Shown here one piece after another: positions 1-7,035 of a stretch of DNA of 9,507 bases; position 1 is the stretch's first letter; each line of letters begins with the position of its first letter. The notes under the pieces are model-generated. The model was not told the origin of the DNA. It saw only the letters and a list, made by a program, of their open reading frames with translations, and searched no databases. The stretch lies in contig CAMZHY010000104.1 in assembly GCA_947307005.1 (NCBI GenBank), positions 1 through 9,507 on the forward strand, given 5' to 3'. Source of the DNA: an uncultured Planctomycetaceae bacterium (GTDB lineage: Bacteria; Planctomycetota; Planctomycetia; Pirellulales; Thermoguttaceae). A program made the position numbers and the translations under genes.

Positions 1-1
1 T

Positions 2-3000
2 AACGAGGTGTATGAGCTCCTCAATACCGTCGACAAAAGCGACGACGAAAAGTACTGGGAACTCGAGAATTTCACGCTCGACTCCTCGTGCTACTCGCGC
101 TACGCGAACCTTTACGACCCTGACGCGCAGCCGTCGCCAATCGACGACGGAACCGCAGGCAAGCTTCTCGCCGACGTCGAAGGTGAAAAAGGACTCCAGA
201 AGTGGACTAAAAACGGCTTCACGAGAACGATTGAAAACGAAAACTGGCGCGACACGCTGCCCGCTCCGAACGAAGACGGAGAGATCGTTCTCGATCAGAA
301 AGTCGCCTTCGACCTCGCGCTCCTTCATTCCCCCCAATACCGTTCCGCGCTGGAAAACGTGTACCTCGCGGCGCTTTCGGTCACCGCCGAGCGTTATGCG
401 TTCGACACGAAATTCTACGGCGGAAGCTCCCTTTTCTACAATAATTACGGCGGATTCAAAAAGGGCGCCTCGTCGAGTTCGCTGCGCGCGACGACGATCG
501 ACGGCAGAGCGAGTCGAAGGCTCGCGAGCGGCGCCAACATCGTGACGGAAATCGCCAACGAAATGGTGTGGAATTTCAGTCCCGGCTCGCAATCGATGAC
601 GCCAACCACGAATATCGGATACTCGATCACGCAGCCGTTCCTCAGAGGCGCGGGACGCGCGATCGTTTTGGAAAGTCTGACGAGAAGCGAACGTCGACTC
701 CTCGCGAACGTCCGCCAGCTCGCGTTCTATCAGCAGGGCTTCTACGTCGGCGTGCTGACTGGAAACTCTCCCGTCGCGCAGCCCTCGAGCGGCGGCTATC
801 CGAGCAGCGGCGTCGGCGGCGCGGGCGTCGGCGGCTTCTACGGGCTTCTTTCGAGCCAGATTCAGATTCTGAACCAAGAATCGAACGTCGCGTCGTCGGA
901 AGACAACTATCAACGATATGAAGAATACTTCGCGACAAGCCGCATCACGGACCGCACCGACGTCGACCGCATGCGTCAGAACTGGCTCTCGTCGCAGCAG
1001 AACCTTATTCAGTTAAAAGACAATTATCGGGACTCCGTCGAGGAATACCTCATTTCTCTCGGACTGCCTCCCGACGTGGAGAACGTCGTCGTTCGCGACC
1101 CGCTTCTCGAACAGTTCGTGCTCATGCCCGAAACGCTTGAAAAGCTCCAAAACGACGTTTCGACGTTCCTCGCGTGGCTCCGCAACAAGGACAACCGCGT
1201 CGTCGGCACGACGGGCGAGCGTTACGTCAACTCGATCGACGACGTTCGCAACCCCAACGTCAGCGTCCCGCAACTTTCCGTCGCCGACCTGCGTTCGATC
1301 TTCGCGGAATTCGACAAGCAGTTCGCCGCCGGTCTTCAGGAAGCGAACGCCGACGTCGAAAATCTCGAAATAAACGTCAAACCGCGTCGAGAGGCGGCCC
1401 TTGAGGCGCTTCGAGCGCGTTTTGAGGAAGAAAACCCCGAGCTCGACAGTTCCTTCGCCGACTACAAATACTTCGACGAACGCGTCGCCGCGATTCGCGA
1501 AGACCTTGATCGCCCCAGAGAAGAAGTCAACGAATACGGGGTCGTTCTCAAGGCGCGCGGCGTTAAATACGACGTCGCGAAGACGCTCGAACTCATCAAC
1601 CAGACCGCGCTCGCGTATTCGCCCGACGACCTCGCCAGCATGATTATTCAGCGCCGCGAAAATCGGGACGAGCAAGTCTTCCCCGCGTCGGTGAATCAGC
1701 TGGTGTCCGACCTTCACATGGAATCTGATCTCAACGATCCGATCCAGTTCAACGCCGACGAAATCGAGACGGAAATCAAAGCGCTCGACCTCATGGCGAA
1801 GAATCTGACCGAAGAAAACAGCGCGGAATACCTCACGCGTCGCGACAATTTGGAAAAATCGCTCGCCGCGCTCCGCTCCGGATCCCTTGCGAGAGACGAC
1901 GTGTACCGATACTGGTTCAGCTCCTGCCTCACCAAGCTGTCCGAAGAAATCATGGTTCTGCGTCTGATCCAGGCGCGGGCGCGCCTCGAAACGATCGAAC
2001 TCGCAATCGTCAACGTCAATTCCGAAGACGCGTTCCGCGTCGCGCGAGAACGACGCCTTGACTGGATGAACGTCCGGTCCAACCTCGTCGATCAGTGGCG
2101 CAACATTGAAATCGTCGCCGACCAGCTTCGCAGCGATCTGTCCGTCGGCGTCTCGGGCTCCATTTCGAACGAAGGTTCCAACCCGGTCAATTTCAGTCGG
2201 AAAAACGCGTCCTTCTCCGCGAATATTCAGTTCGACGCGCCCCTCGATCGATTCCTCGAACGCAACAGCTATCGCCAAGCGCTGATCTCCTACGACCAAG
2301 CGCGTCGAAGCTACTACGCGTACGTCGACGGCGTCCATCAACAGATTCGCAGCGCGGTGCGCGCGATTGAACTGGCGCAAATTCGTTTTGAACTGCAGCG
2401 CGACAGCGTTTTGACGTCAATCAAACGCGTTCATTCCGCGCAGCTCAATCTTACGAAACCTCCGACCGGCTCCTCGCGCGTCGGCTCCGTCAACACGAGC
2501 GCGGAAGCGCTCACGAACGCGCTTGAGTCGCTCTTGAACTCCCAGAACGACATCATGTCGACTTGGCTCCAGTACCAGTCGCGAAGAATGAACCTCATGC
2601 TCCTCATGGGAATCTTCAACCTCGACGCGACCGGACGCTGGATCGATCCGGGCAACATCGACCAAGACCTGCTTCGCTCCTACCTCTCGGAAGTGAACGC
2701 GACGCAAGACTCCCTCGCGGGCCTCGATCGTCTCCCGACCTTCGAGCAGCTTTCGGGCGGACGTTCGGTCGAATCGATTCGTCAGATGGGAACGGACGAC
2801 GTAAACGTTCTGTCCGTCGAAGAAGACGCGGCGGCGGGTGAAAACGCCGTAACCGCCGAAAACGAAGAACGCGCTCACGCGGCCCCGTACACGATTCCGG
2901 GCAGTTCCAACAACCCGAACCGCGCGGAATCGCGCCCAAGACAGCGCGCTGCTTCGAACGTCTCGAACGTTTCGAACGTTTCCCGCGCCCCCAACGCGTC

Positions 3001-3286
3001 GAACGTCGCCAACGCTTCCGGCGTCTCCAACGTCTCCAACGTCTCCAACGTCTCCGTTGCCGACGGGGGATATCAACGCGCCGAAACGCACGAGCAGTAC
3101 GCGGAACGCGTTTTCGCGCAGCGCGACGAAGAAACGCTGAAGCTTCGCGCCGAGGACCTCGGACTCGAACATGACGACGAGCAACGCGCCGACGGCGTCC
3201 TGACCCTCTTCAATATCGACGACGACGAAGAAGAACTCGCCGACGCCCCCGCGGTCGCCACGGTCTTCGACGGAAGCGTCAAATAA
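2..3286 (+). CDS. TolC-family outer-membrane efflux protein, very large, 5' end outside window
   Basis: The reading frame is open to the left edge, so the true start lies upstream; the GTG at position 8 is only an internal valine candidate. Residues below are counted from that GTG. Known family role: TolC-like proteins form trimeric outer-membrane channels for efflux or type I secretion. Seen here: a DPDAQPSPIDDG segment (about 37-48) and a first helical OEP half (93-140, VAFDLALLHSPQY). Then comes a QPFLRGAGR motif (209-217) followed by an ESLTRSERRLL helix, a Gly/Ser-rich loop (about 254-278), and a second OEP-like half (about 650-840) with strand-like then helical segments. The family is usually about 450 residues; this one exceeds 1090. 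The excess is a charged helical insertion (about 360-645) and a disordered tail (about 930-1092) with a Ser-Asn-Val repeat and an acidic end. The layout matches planctomycete TolC-like proteins (established knowledge, from memory). The partner pump or adaptor is not in the window. Stop TAA at 3284. Confidence 0.85.
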   Translation, partial: NEVYELLNTVDKSDDEKYWELENFTLDSSCYSRYANLYDPDAQPSPIDDGTAGKLLADVEGEKGLQKWTKNGFTRTIENENWRDTLPAPNEDGEIVLDQKVAFDLALLHSPQYRSALENVYLAALSVTAERYAFDTKFYGGSSLFYNNYGGFKKGASSSSLRATTIDGRASRRLASGANIVTEIANEMVWNFSPGSQSMTPTTNIGYSITQPFLRGAGRAIVLESLTRSERRLLANVRQLAFYQQGFYVGVLTGNSPVAQPSSGGYPSSGVGGAGVGGFYGLLSSQIQILNQESNVASSEDNYQRYEEYFATSRITDRTDVDRMRQNWLSSQQNLIQLKDNYRDSVEEYLISLGLPPDVENVVVRDPLLEQFVLMPETLEKLQNDVSTFLAWLRNKDNRVVGTTGERYVNSIDDVRNPNVSVPQLSVADLRSIFAEFDKQFAAGLQEANADVENLEINVKPRREAALEALRARFEEENPELDSSFADYKYFDERVAAIREDLDRPREEVNEYGVVLKARGVKYDVAKTLELINQTALAYSPDDLASMIIQRRENRDEQVFPASVNQLVSDLHMESDLNDPIQFNADEIETEIKALDLMAKNLTEENSAEYLTRRDNLEKSLAALRSGSLARDDVYRYWFSSCLTKLSEEIMVLRLIQARARLETIELAIVNVNSEDAFRVARERRLDWMNVRSNLVDQWRNIEIVADQLRSDLSVGVSGSISNEGSNPVNFSRKNASFSANIQFDAPLDRFLERNSYRQALISYDQARRSYYAYVDGVHQQIRSAVRAIELAQIRFELQRDSVLTSIKRVHSAQLNLTKPPTGSSRVGSVNTSAEALTNALESLLNSQNDIMSTWLQYQSRRMNLMLLMGIFNLDATGRWIDPGNIDQDLLRSYLSEVNATQDSLAGLDRLPTFEQLSGGRSVESIRQMGTDDVNVLSVEEDAAAGENAVTAENEERAHAAPYTIPGSSNNPNRAESRPRQRAASNVSNVSNVSRAPNASNVANASGVSNVSNVSNVSVADGGYQRAETHEQYAERVFAQRDEETLKLRAEDLGLEHDDEQRADGVLTLFNIDDDEEELADAPAVATVFDGSVK
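2954..3058 (+). repeat. 9-bp tandem repeat encoding Ser-Asn-Val
   Basis: Within the TolC-like gene a nine-base unit, tcgaacgtt or tccaacgtc, recurs in frame. Three copies lie at 2954-2980, degenerate copies (SRAPNASNVANASGVS) follow, and three more copies lie at 3026-3052. The result is a low-complexity S-N-V tract at residues 983-1016 counted from the GTG at 8. The first block uses TCG for serine and the second TCC, so the two blocks look like separate expansions. A flexible linker at the periplasmic end of the protein is the simplest reading. Copy number is likely to vary between strains. Confidence 0.85.
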
Positions 3287-3319
3287 CGACGCTCCCGGTT
3301 GAAAACTCAACGGCGCCGA

Positions 3320-3366
3320 GTCGCAACTTGCGACAGATCAACCATCGTTTGACAAGCAGCTTGCGA
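3320..3366 (+). promoter_or_regulatory. Candidate operator: perfect palindrome plus third half-site around a TTGACA box
   Basis: GTCGCAACTTGCGAC (3320-3334) is a perfect inverted repeat with 7-base arms around one central base. A third half-site, TTGCGA, sits at 3361-3366, exactly 33 bases (about three helical turns) after the TTGCGA at 3328. A perfect -35-like TTGACA (3349-3354) lies between them, but I find no convincing -10 at 16-18 bases. A transcription-factor site is an inference. The palindrome could also fold as RNA. Confidence 0.3.
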
Positions 3367-3444
3367 TACTTCAGCTTTTGAAACTTAACTCGCGTTCCGG
3401 CGCGACGGCGCGACCGCCATTGTTCCGCCGCTAAGGAATACGGG

Positions 3445-3475
3445 GCGCTTAAAAAGCGCAAAATCTTTTCTCCCG
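3445..3475 (+). terminator. Possible terminator after the TolC-like gene
   Basis: GCGCTT (3445-3450) and AAGCGC (3454-3459) form a six-pair stem with a three-base loop (or five pairs around TAAAA). The stem is followed by aaaatcttttctccc, a broken T-rich stretch. It lies 160 bases after the stop codon of the TolC-like gene. The short stem and interrupted T run make it a weak candidate. Confidence 0.35.
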
Positions 3476-3499
3476 TGTTTTAACTTCATTGATCCGAGG

Positions 3500-3537
3500 G
3501 TTCCGACGGGGTTCGCTCCGCCGGAACTCTTTATTTC
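3500..3537 (+). terminator. Rho-independent terminator-like hairpin
   Basis: GTTCCGACGG (3500-3509) pairs with CCGCCGGAAC (3518-3527) across one A/C mismatch, with an 8-base loop. The stem is followed by TCTTTATTTC. This is the best terminator shape downstream of the TolC-like gene. Because it lies upstream of 3612, it argues against starting the next gene at 3489. Confidence 0.5.
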
Positions 3538-3565
3538 TTGCTTTACGTCCCTTCGCGCGTACAAT
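3538..3565 (+). promoter_or_regulatory. Weak sigma70-type promoter for the GH99-like gene
   Basis: TTGCTT (3538-3543) and TACAAT (3560-3565, five of six to TATAAT) are separated by 16 bases. Predicted transcription would start near 3572, giving a leader of about 40 bases before the ATG at 3612. The -35 box matches only three of six positions and overlaps the T-rich tail of the preceding hairpin. Confidence 0.35.
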
Positions 3566-3597
3566 GGTTTCGGTGGAAATTTCACTTTCGTCCCTTC

Positions 3598-3603
3598 GGA
3601 GGA
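3598..3603 (+). promoter_or_regulatory. Ribosome binding site that fixes the start at 3612
   Basis: GGAGGA lies eight bases before the ATG at 3612, and a typical signal peptide begins exactly there. The longer in-frame reading from 3489 would cross a terminator-like hairpin and put 41 arginine-rich residues before the signal peptide. Confidence 0.75.
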
Positions 3604-3611
3604 TCGCCCTT

Positions 3612-5612
3612 ATGAAACGCGCGCTCTGTTTCGTTCGTCTCCTCGTCCCAACGTTTGCGCTCGTCGTCGCGACGCTTTCCGCCTCGGCGCAGGAGTCCAA
3701 AGTCCCCGGCGTCCCTTGGCGCGCCTCCGACGACCTCGGGCGCGTCGTCTCCGCCCCGAACGACGTCCCCGCGCCGCGTCCCGATCGCAAAGTCGGGCTC
3801 TTCTACTTCCTATGGCTCGACGGCGATATTCCCCGCGACCGAAATCTTCCCGAAGGTGAAAACGGTCCCTATGATATTTCTAAAATTGAGAAACTCGACC
3901 CTTGGCCCGAACAAAACGACGCGCTCGTCGGCTCCGACGCTCAGATGCATTACTGGGGCGAGCCCCTTTTTGGGTATTACGCGTCAAGCGATCCCTACGT
4001 CTTAAAGCGCCATGTTCGACTTATCGCAGACGCGGGCGTCGACGCGCTTATCTTTGACACGACGAACGCCGTTACGTACGAAAACGCGTACCTTGCGCTC
4101 TGCGACGTGATTTTAGAGGCCTTCGCCAAAGGAGAACCCGCCCCGCAGGTCGTCTTCATGACGCGAACCAACGCGACCGCGACGATTCAAAAAATCTGGA
4201 ACGAATTCTATTCTCATGAAAAATATCGCCCCGTCTTCTTCCTCTGGGAGGATAAGCCGCTGATCCTCGCCAACCCCGACGAAGTCCCCGAGGAACTGCG
4301 CGACTTCTTCACGATTCGCGACACTTACTGGCCGACGGACGCCGTCTTCAGAACGCGCGACGCGTGGCGATGGGTCGACGGCTACCCGCAAACCTACTCG
4401 TGGCGCGACGCGGAAGACGTCCCCGAACAGCTTAACGTCTCCCCCGCGCAGAATCTCGCGCGGGACGACAAACAAGGTCCCGTTTGGATGGGCGAACTCA
4501 TCGGGCGCGGACGCTCCTTCGTTTACGGCGCGGAAAAAAACAGGGTCGCGCCCCTCGAAGGACTCAACTTCGCCCAGCAGTGGACGCGCGCGATTGAAGT
4601 AGACCCCAAATTTCTCATGGTTACCGGCTGGAACGAGTGGACCGCCGGTCGATGGTGGATTGAATGGGCGAATCGCTACGCGCTCGTCGATCAGTACGAT
4701 CTCGAATACAGCCGCGACGTCGAGCCCGTCCGAGGCGCGGCGCTCGACGCCTACTATCTGCAAACGGTCGACGGAATCCGACGTTTCAAAGGCGCGCCTC
4801 GTCCGCCCAAGCCCGCGCCGCGCAAAACGATCGAACTCGACGGCGCTTTCGAACAGTGGAACGGCGTCGAACCGACGCTTCGGGATTATTCGGGCGAAAC
4901 GGAGCCGCGCGATTTTCGAGGAAGCGCGGGGCTATGGTACAACACGCCGAAAGGTCGAAACGATCTGTCGGCGGCGAAAGTCGCGCGCGACGACGCGAAC
5001 GTTTATTTCTACCTTGAAACGCGCGAAGCGATCGCGCCCGCGCTTCCCGACGGGCTGATTCTCGCGCTCGACCTTGACGACGACCTCGCGACCGGCTGGC
5101 GCGGCGCGGAACTCGTCGTCGGCGTGAAATACGACGACAACGGAACCGTCGTCGCGCGGTATTACGACGAAAGCGTCGCGGAACAGGCGCGCAAACGCCT
5201 CGAAACGCTGACAAAACGCGAAAACTTAGAGGATTACCCCGAAACGCATCGACTCGTTGAAAAACAGCTTCATCCTTACGCGACGGACGAACAGGTCGCG
5301 GCGCTCAAAGAATGGAGCGAGCGAGAACGTCTGCGCTCCGACGCGCGGAAAGAAGCGGAAGAACTGACGGAACGCGCGCGGACGTTTCATCCGGGAAAAG
5401 AAATCGCGGACTGCCGCTGGCGCGTCGAAGGAAACAGGCTCATGATCGCCGTCCCGACGACGCTTTTCGCCGCCGGGGACGGTTTAACCGCCGTTTCCTT
5501 CAAATGGCTCGACGACGTTCCCCTTGAGTCGCCCGCCAATTTCTACGACCGCGGCGACGTCGCGCCGGAAAGCGCGTTCTTCTATCGCGTCGAATTCGAA
5601 CCGAAAGAGTAG
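3612..5612 (+). CDS. Secreted GH71/GH99-like glycoside hydrolase with C-terminal CBM9/DOMON-like domain
   Basis: The gene encodes a 666-residue exported protein. Residues 1-27 are a classical signal peptide: basic start, hydrophobic core, ASA/Q cleavage site. Residues about 50-395 resemble the GH71/GH99-like TIM-barrel family of unknown specificity. Visible landmarks are KVGLFYFLWL at the first strand, HYWGEPLFGYY (W115), AGVDALIFDTTNA, and WNEW at 340-343. GH99 enzymes carry a WNEW-type motif near their acidic pair, and relatives act on mannosides, but substrate cannot be read here. From about residue 405 (IELDGAFEQW) to the end is a beta-rich domain like CBM9/DOMON carbohydrate-binding modules, with LALDLDDDLATGW typical of them. 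A highly charged helical stretch (about 520-592) interrupts this domain. The start is set by the GGAGGA site and signal peptide; the stop is TAG at 5610. The family call rests on remembered motifs. The gene appears monocistronic. Confidence 0.75.
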   Translation: MKRALCFVRLLVPTFALVVATLSASAQESKVPGVPWRASDDLGRVVSAPNDVPAPRPDRKVGLFYFLWLDGDIPRDRNLPEGENGPYDISKIEKLDPWPEQNDALVGSDAQMHYWGEPLFGYYASSDPYVLKRHVRLIADAGVDALIFDTTNAVTYENAYLALCDVILEAFAKGEPAPQVVFMTRTNATATIQKIWNEFYSHEKYRPVFFLWEDKPLILANPDEVPEELRDFFTIRDTYWPTDAVFRTRDAWRWVDGYPQTYSWRDAEDVPEQLNVSPAQNLARDDKQGPVWMGELIGRGRSFVYGAEKNRVAPLEGLNFAQQWTRAIEVDPKFLMVTGWNEWTAGRWWIEWANRYALVDQYDLEYSRDVEPVRGAALDAYYLQTVDGIRRFKGAPRPPKPAPRKTIELDGAFEQWNGVEPTLRDYSGETEPRDFRGSAGLWYNTPKGRNDLSAAKVARDDANVYFYLETREAIAPALPDGLILALDLDDDLATGWRGAELVVGVKYDDNGTVVARYYDESVAEQARKRLETLTKRENLEDYPETHRLVEKQLHPYATDEQVAALKEWSERERLRSDARKEAEELTERARTFHPGKEIADCRWRVEGNRLMIAVPTTLFAAGDGLTAVSFKWLDDVPLESPANFYDRGDVAPESAFFYRVEFEPKE

Positions 5613-5613
5613 C

Positions 5614-5646
5614 GGCGGGCGCCTAGAAAGCGTCGGTCAGCCCGCC
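5614..5646. terminator. Hairpin between convergent genes
   Basis: GGCGGGC (5614-5620) and GCCCGCC (5640-5646) are perfect seven-base arms around a 19-base spacer. They begin just after the stop of the GH99-like gene and reach into the last codons of the scpA frame. The position suits a shared bidirectional terminator, but there is no T run on either side. Confidence 0.35.
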
Positions 5647-5909
5647 TGCGCGTAGTCGAACTCTCTAAGGTCGAGAAGATCGAACGGTTTGGAATTCTCG
5701 CGGAACGAAACGGTAATGTCGCCAAAGGCGACCTCCTGCGAAACGAAGGCGTACCCGTGACGCGTCAGTTCGAGGATCGCGAGGAAGATCCCGACGAGCG
5801 TCGTCTTGCGATCCGCTTCCGAGAAGAGTTCCGAAAAGAGAACGGAGCGTTCGCGTTTGAGACGCGCGTAGACGCGCTGGACGTACGTCGAGGTCGGGAC
5901 GTCGTCCCC
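5637..5909 (-). pseudogene. scpA: ScpA C-terminal part, cut off by an in-frame TAG
   Basis: Reading straight on from the TAG at 5910-5912 in the same frame gives 90 more residues and a TGA stop at 5637-5639. The sequence is typical of the ScpA C-terminus: a YVQRVYARLKRERSVLFSELF helix, then KTTLVGIFLAILELTRHGYA and QEVAFGDITVSF. This is the winged-helix domain that binds the Smc head. No ATG, GTG or TTG occurs in frame after the TAG, so it is unlikely to be made as a separate protein. Its good preservation suggests a recent mutation, an assembly error, or readthrough. Joined to the N-terminal part it gives 256 codons before the stop, a normal ScpA length. Confidence 0.85.
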
Positions 5910-6407
5910 CTACATCGAATGATGGAAAACAAGCGTCTTCTCGCGAAGGACGCGACCGAAGGCGCCGACGAGGTCCCAGAGTTCAACGTCTTGAATCGGC
6001 TCTTCCGCAAGATTGTGCTCGCGCGCCGGAAGGTCGTTCGACAGTCGCGGATACCGACGCTGCCAGCGCCGTCCGCGCTCTTCGAGAAGTCCGGCGTTTT
6101 CGCAGAATTTCTTATACGCGAGGAGCTGAACCACGAGGTCGCGACGCGGATCCTCGATCTCTTCGGCGACTTTTTCGTCTTCCGTCGGAAGCGCCTGGAA
6201 CGACTTAATCTCGACGAGCGCGCTCGCCGTCGTCACGAACTCGCCGATCGTGTCGAGGTTGAGCGCTTCGAGCGCGTCGATGAAGAGCAGAAACTGATCC
6301 GCCACCTCGGCGATCGGAATATCGAAAACGTCGAGTTCGCGTTTACGCACCAGATACAGGAGCAGATCGACGGGGCCGCAAAACGCGTCCAGTTTAACCG
6401 AAAACAC
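5910..6407 (-). CDS. scpA: Segregation and condensation protein A (ScpA), N-terminal part ending at a premature TAG
   Basis: ScpA is the kleisin subunit that links the two Smc heads and recruits ScpB during chromosome compaction and segregation. The 165-residue product starts with the family signature: VKLDAFCGPVDLLLYLVRK, then LDVFDIPIAEVADQF and LDTIGEFVTTASALVEIKS (about residues 3-70). These form the N-terminal helical domain that contacts the Smc neck. The linker region follows (about 70-165). The start is GTG at 6405-6407, chosen because a near-perfect Shine-Dalgarno site precedes it and the homology begins at once. The protein would stop at TAG (5910-5912), before the C-terminal winged helix encoded at 5637-5909, and as read it should not bridge an Smc dimer. 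The gene is convergent with the GH99-like gene and lies 43 bases downstream of a small membrane ORF, possibly in one operon. No scpB or smc is in the window. Identity is secure; the functional state is not. Confidence 0.9.
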   Translation of the reverse strand: MFSVKLDAFCGPVDLLLYLVRKRELDVFDIPIAEVADQFLLFIDALEALNLDTIGEFVTTASALVEIKSFQALPTEDEKVAEEIEDPRRDLVVQLLAYKKFCENAGLLEERGRRWQRRYPRLSNDLPAREHNLAEEPIQDVELWDLVGAFGRVLREKTLVFHHSM

Positions 6408-6412
6408 GACTC

Positions 6413-6420
6413 CCTCCTTT
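6413..6420 (-). promoter_or_regulatory. Strong Shine-Dalgarno site of scpA
   Basis: On the minus strand AAAGGAGG lies five bases before the GTG at 6407. This supports the non-ATG start and shows that translation signals of the broken gene are intact. Confidence 0.75.
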
Positions 6421-6450
6421 CGCGCAATCGCGCGTTATACGTCTGAAGCG

Positions 6451-6654
6451 TCAGACCGACGTCTCGGAATCGAACTCCGCAAATTCATAAACCGCGACGC
6501 GCCGCTCGTTTTTTCGATCTGAAGCGGGAACAGCCGAGTTTGACGAACGATCTTTTGAGACCGACGGCTTCGAAAAATCCAGAAAAAGCGATCCCCACAA
6601 CAACGAACCGCCAAGCGCGACGGCGACGAACGAAAGAATAAAGAGCGTATGCAT
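6451..6654 (-). CDS. Small single-span membrane protein, hypothetical
   Basis: A 67-residue frame starts at ATG 6652-6654 and ends with TGA at 6451. Residues about 3-26 (LFILSFVAVALGGSLLWGSLFL) form one hydrophobic segment, followed by a polar, Ser/Lys/Arg-rich tail ending in acidic residues. This looks like a membrane-anchored small protein or a signal-anchor peptide. I do not recognise a family. The only purine-rich site upstream, GAGAGGA, is 19 bases from the ATG; TTG at 6660 or CTG at 6666 would be closer to it, so the start is uncertain. It lies on the same strand as scpA and 43 bases before it, so co-transcription is plausible. The hydrophobic pattern is the main support; a chance frame cannot be excluded. 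Confidence 0.4.
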   Translation of the reverse strand: MHTLFILSFVAVALGGSLLWGSLFLDFSKPSVSKDRSSNSAVPASDRKNERRVAVYEFAEFDSETSV

Positions 6655-6744
6655 CGTCAAAACCAGCGTGAGTTCCTCTCAAAACGTCCTGCGGCGCGTC
6701 CTTGCGCCGATAGATTAACGCTAGCTTTTTTCAGCGAATAACGC

Positions 6745-6768
6745 AAGACGGATATTAAAAAGACGGAT
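6745..6768 (+). repeat. Direct repeat of AAGACGGAT, 15-base period
   Basis: AAGACGGAT occurs at 6745-6753 and again at 6760-6768, separated by ATTAAA. Two identical nine-base words 15 bases apart upstream of a gene could be a regulator binding site. No family can be assigned. Confidence 0.4.
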
Positions 6769-6891
6769 GAACCGCTCGAATCTTTCGGAAAAAACTTCGC
6801 GTTTGAAAAAAACTTTTCATGGCGAGCGACTCGCGTCCAATTAGGGAAAACCATACGAAAAACCGTCGCAGGAATATAGACCACTCGCGGT

Positions 6892-6903
6892 AAACTATAG
6901 TTT
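6892..6903. promoter_or_regulatory. Perfect 12-base palindrome, candidate operator
   Basis: AAACTATAGTTT is fully self-complementary and sits about 50 bases before the strong rightward promoter. This is a plausible place for a dimeric regulator, but the assignment rests on symmetry alone. Confidence 0.25.
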
Positions 6904-6950
6904 GCGGAATAACGCGCCTTTACCCAAAGAAAACGACTCCCGTCCCTCTC

Positions 6951-6979
6951 TTGACGAAACTCCCAAGCCGAACGATAAT
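6951..6979 (+). promoter_or_regulatory. Near-consensus sigma70 promoter
   Basis: TTGACG (6951-6956) and GATAAT (6974-6979) each match five of six consensus bases and are 17 bases apart, the optimal spacing. Transcription would start near 6986, leaving a leader of about 215 bases before the ATG at 7201. This is the best promoter match in the window. Confidence 0.55.
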
Positions 6980-7035
6980 CGACGGTCGACGGATGGAGTT
7001 GTCGCGGCGTCGTTCGAGCAACCTGCGCGCAGAAC

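Larger units (their letters stand above)
6655..6950. other. AT-richer intergenic region upstream of the scpA strand
   Basis: I see no convincing gene here, only short frames without a ribosome site or family signal. It contains a six-pair inverted repeat, CGGCGC (6692-6697) with GCGCCG (6704-6709). There is also a 9-base direct repeat (6745-6768), several A and T runs (6790-6820), and a 12-base palindrome (6892-6903). Being between a leftward and a rightward gene, it should hold the promoter for the minus-strand pair, but I find no good -35/-10 pair on that strand. Confidence 0.5.

Noticed and set aside
1013..2380. A 455-codon open frame on the minus strand inside the TolC-like gene
   Set aside because: High-GC codon bias leaves the opposite strand open. 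It has no ribosome site or recognisable domain, and the + strand protein is clearly real.
2417..3310. A 297-codon minus-strand frame over the TolC tail
   Set aside because: It is an antisense shadow; its repeats mirror the Ser-Asn-Val codons of the + strand.
3489..3611. A 41-residue N-terminal extension of the GH99-like protein
   Set aside because: The extension overlaps a terminator-like hairpin and a promoter-like site. The ribosome site and signal peptide both point to 3612.
5910..5912. The scpA TAG as evidence for a reassigned genetic code
   Set aside because: The neighbouring GH99-like gene ends normally at TAG, and no other internal TAG interrupts a convincing gene here. One mutation or an assembly error is simpler.
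5757..6446. A 229-codon open frame on the + strand opposite scpA
   Set aside because: It is the antisense shadow of the scpA frame. The minus strand reads as clear ScpA on both sides of the TAG, while this product is Arg/Glu-rich with no family signal.
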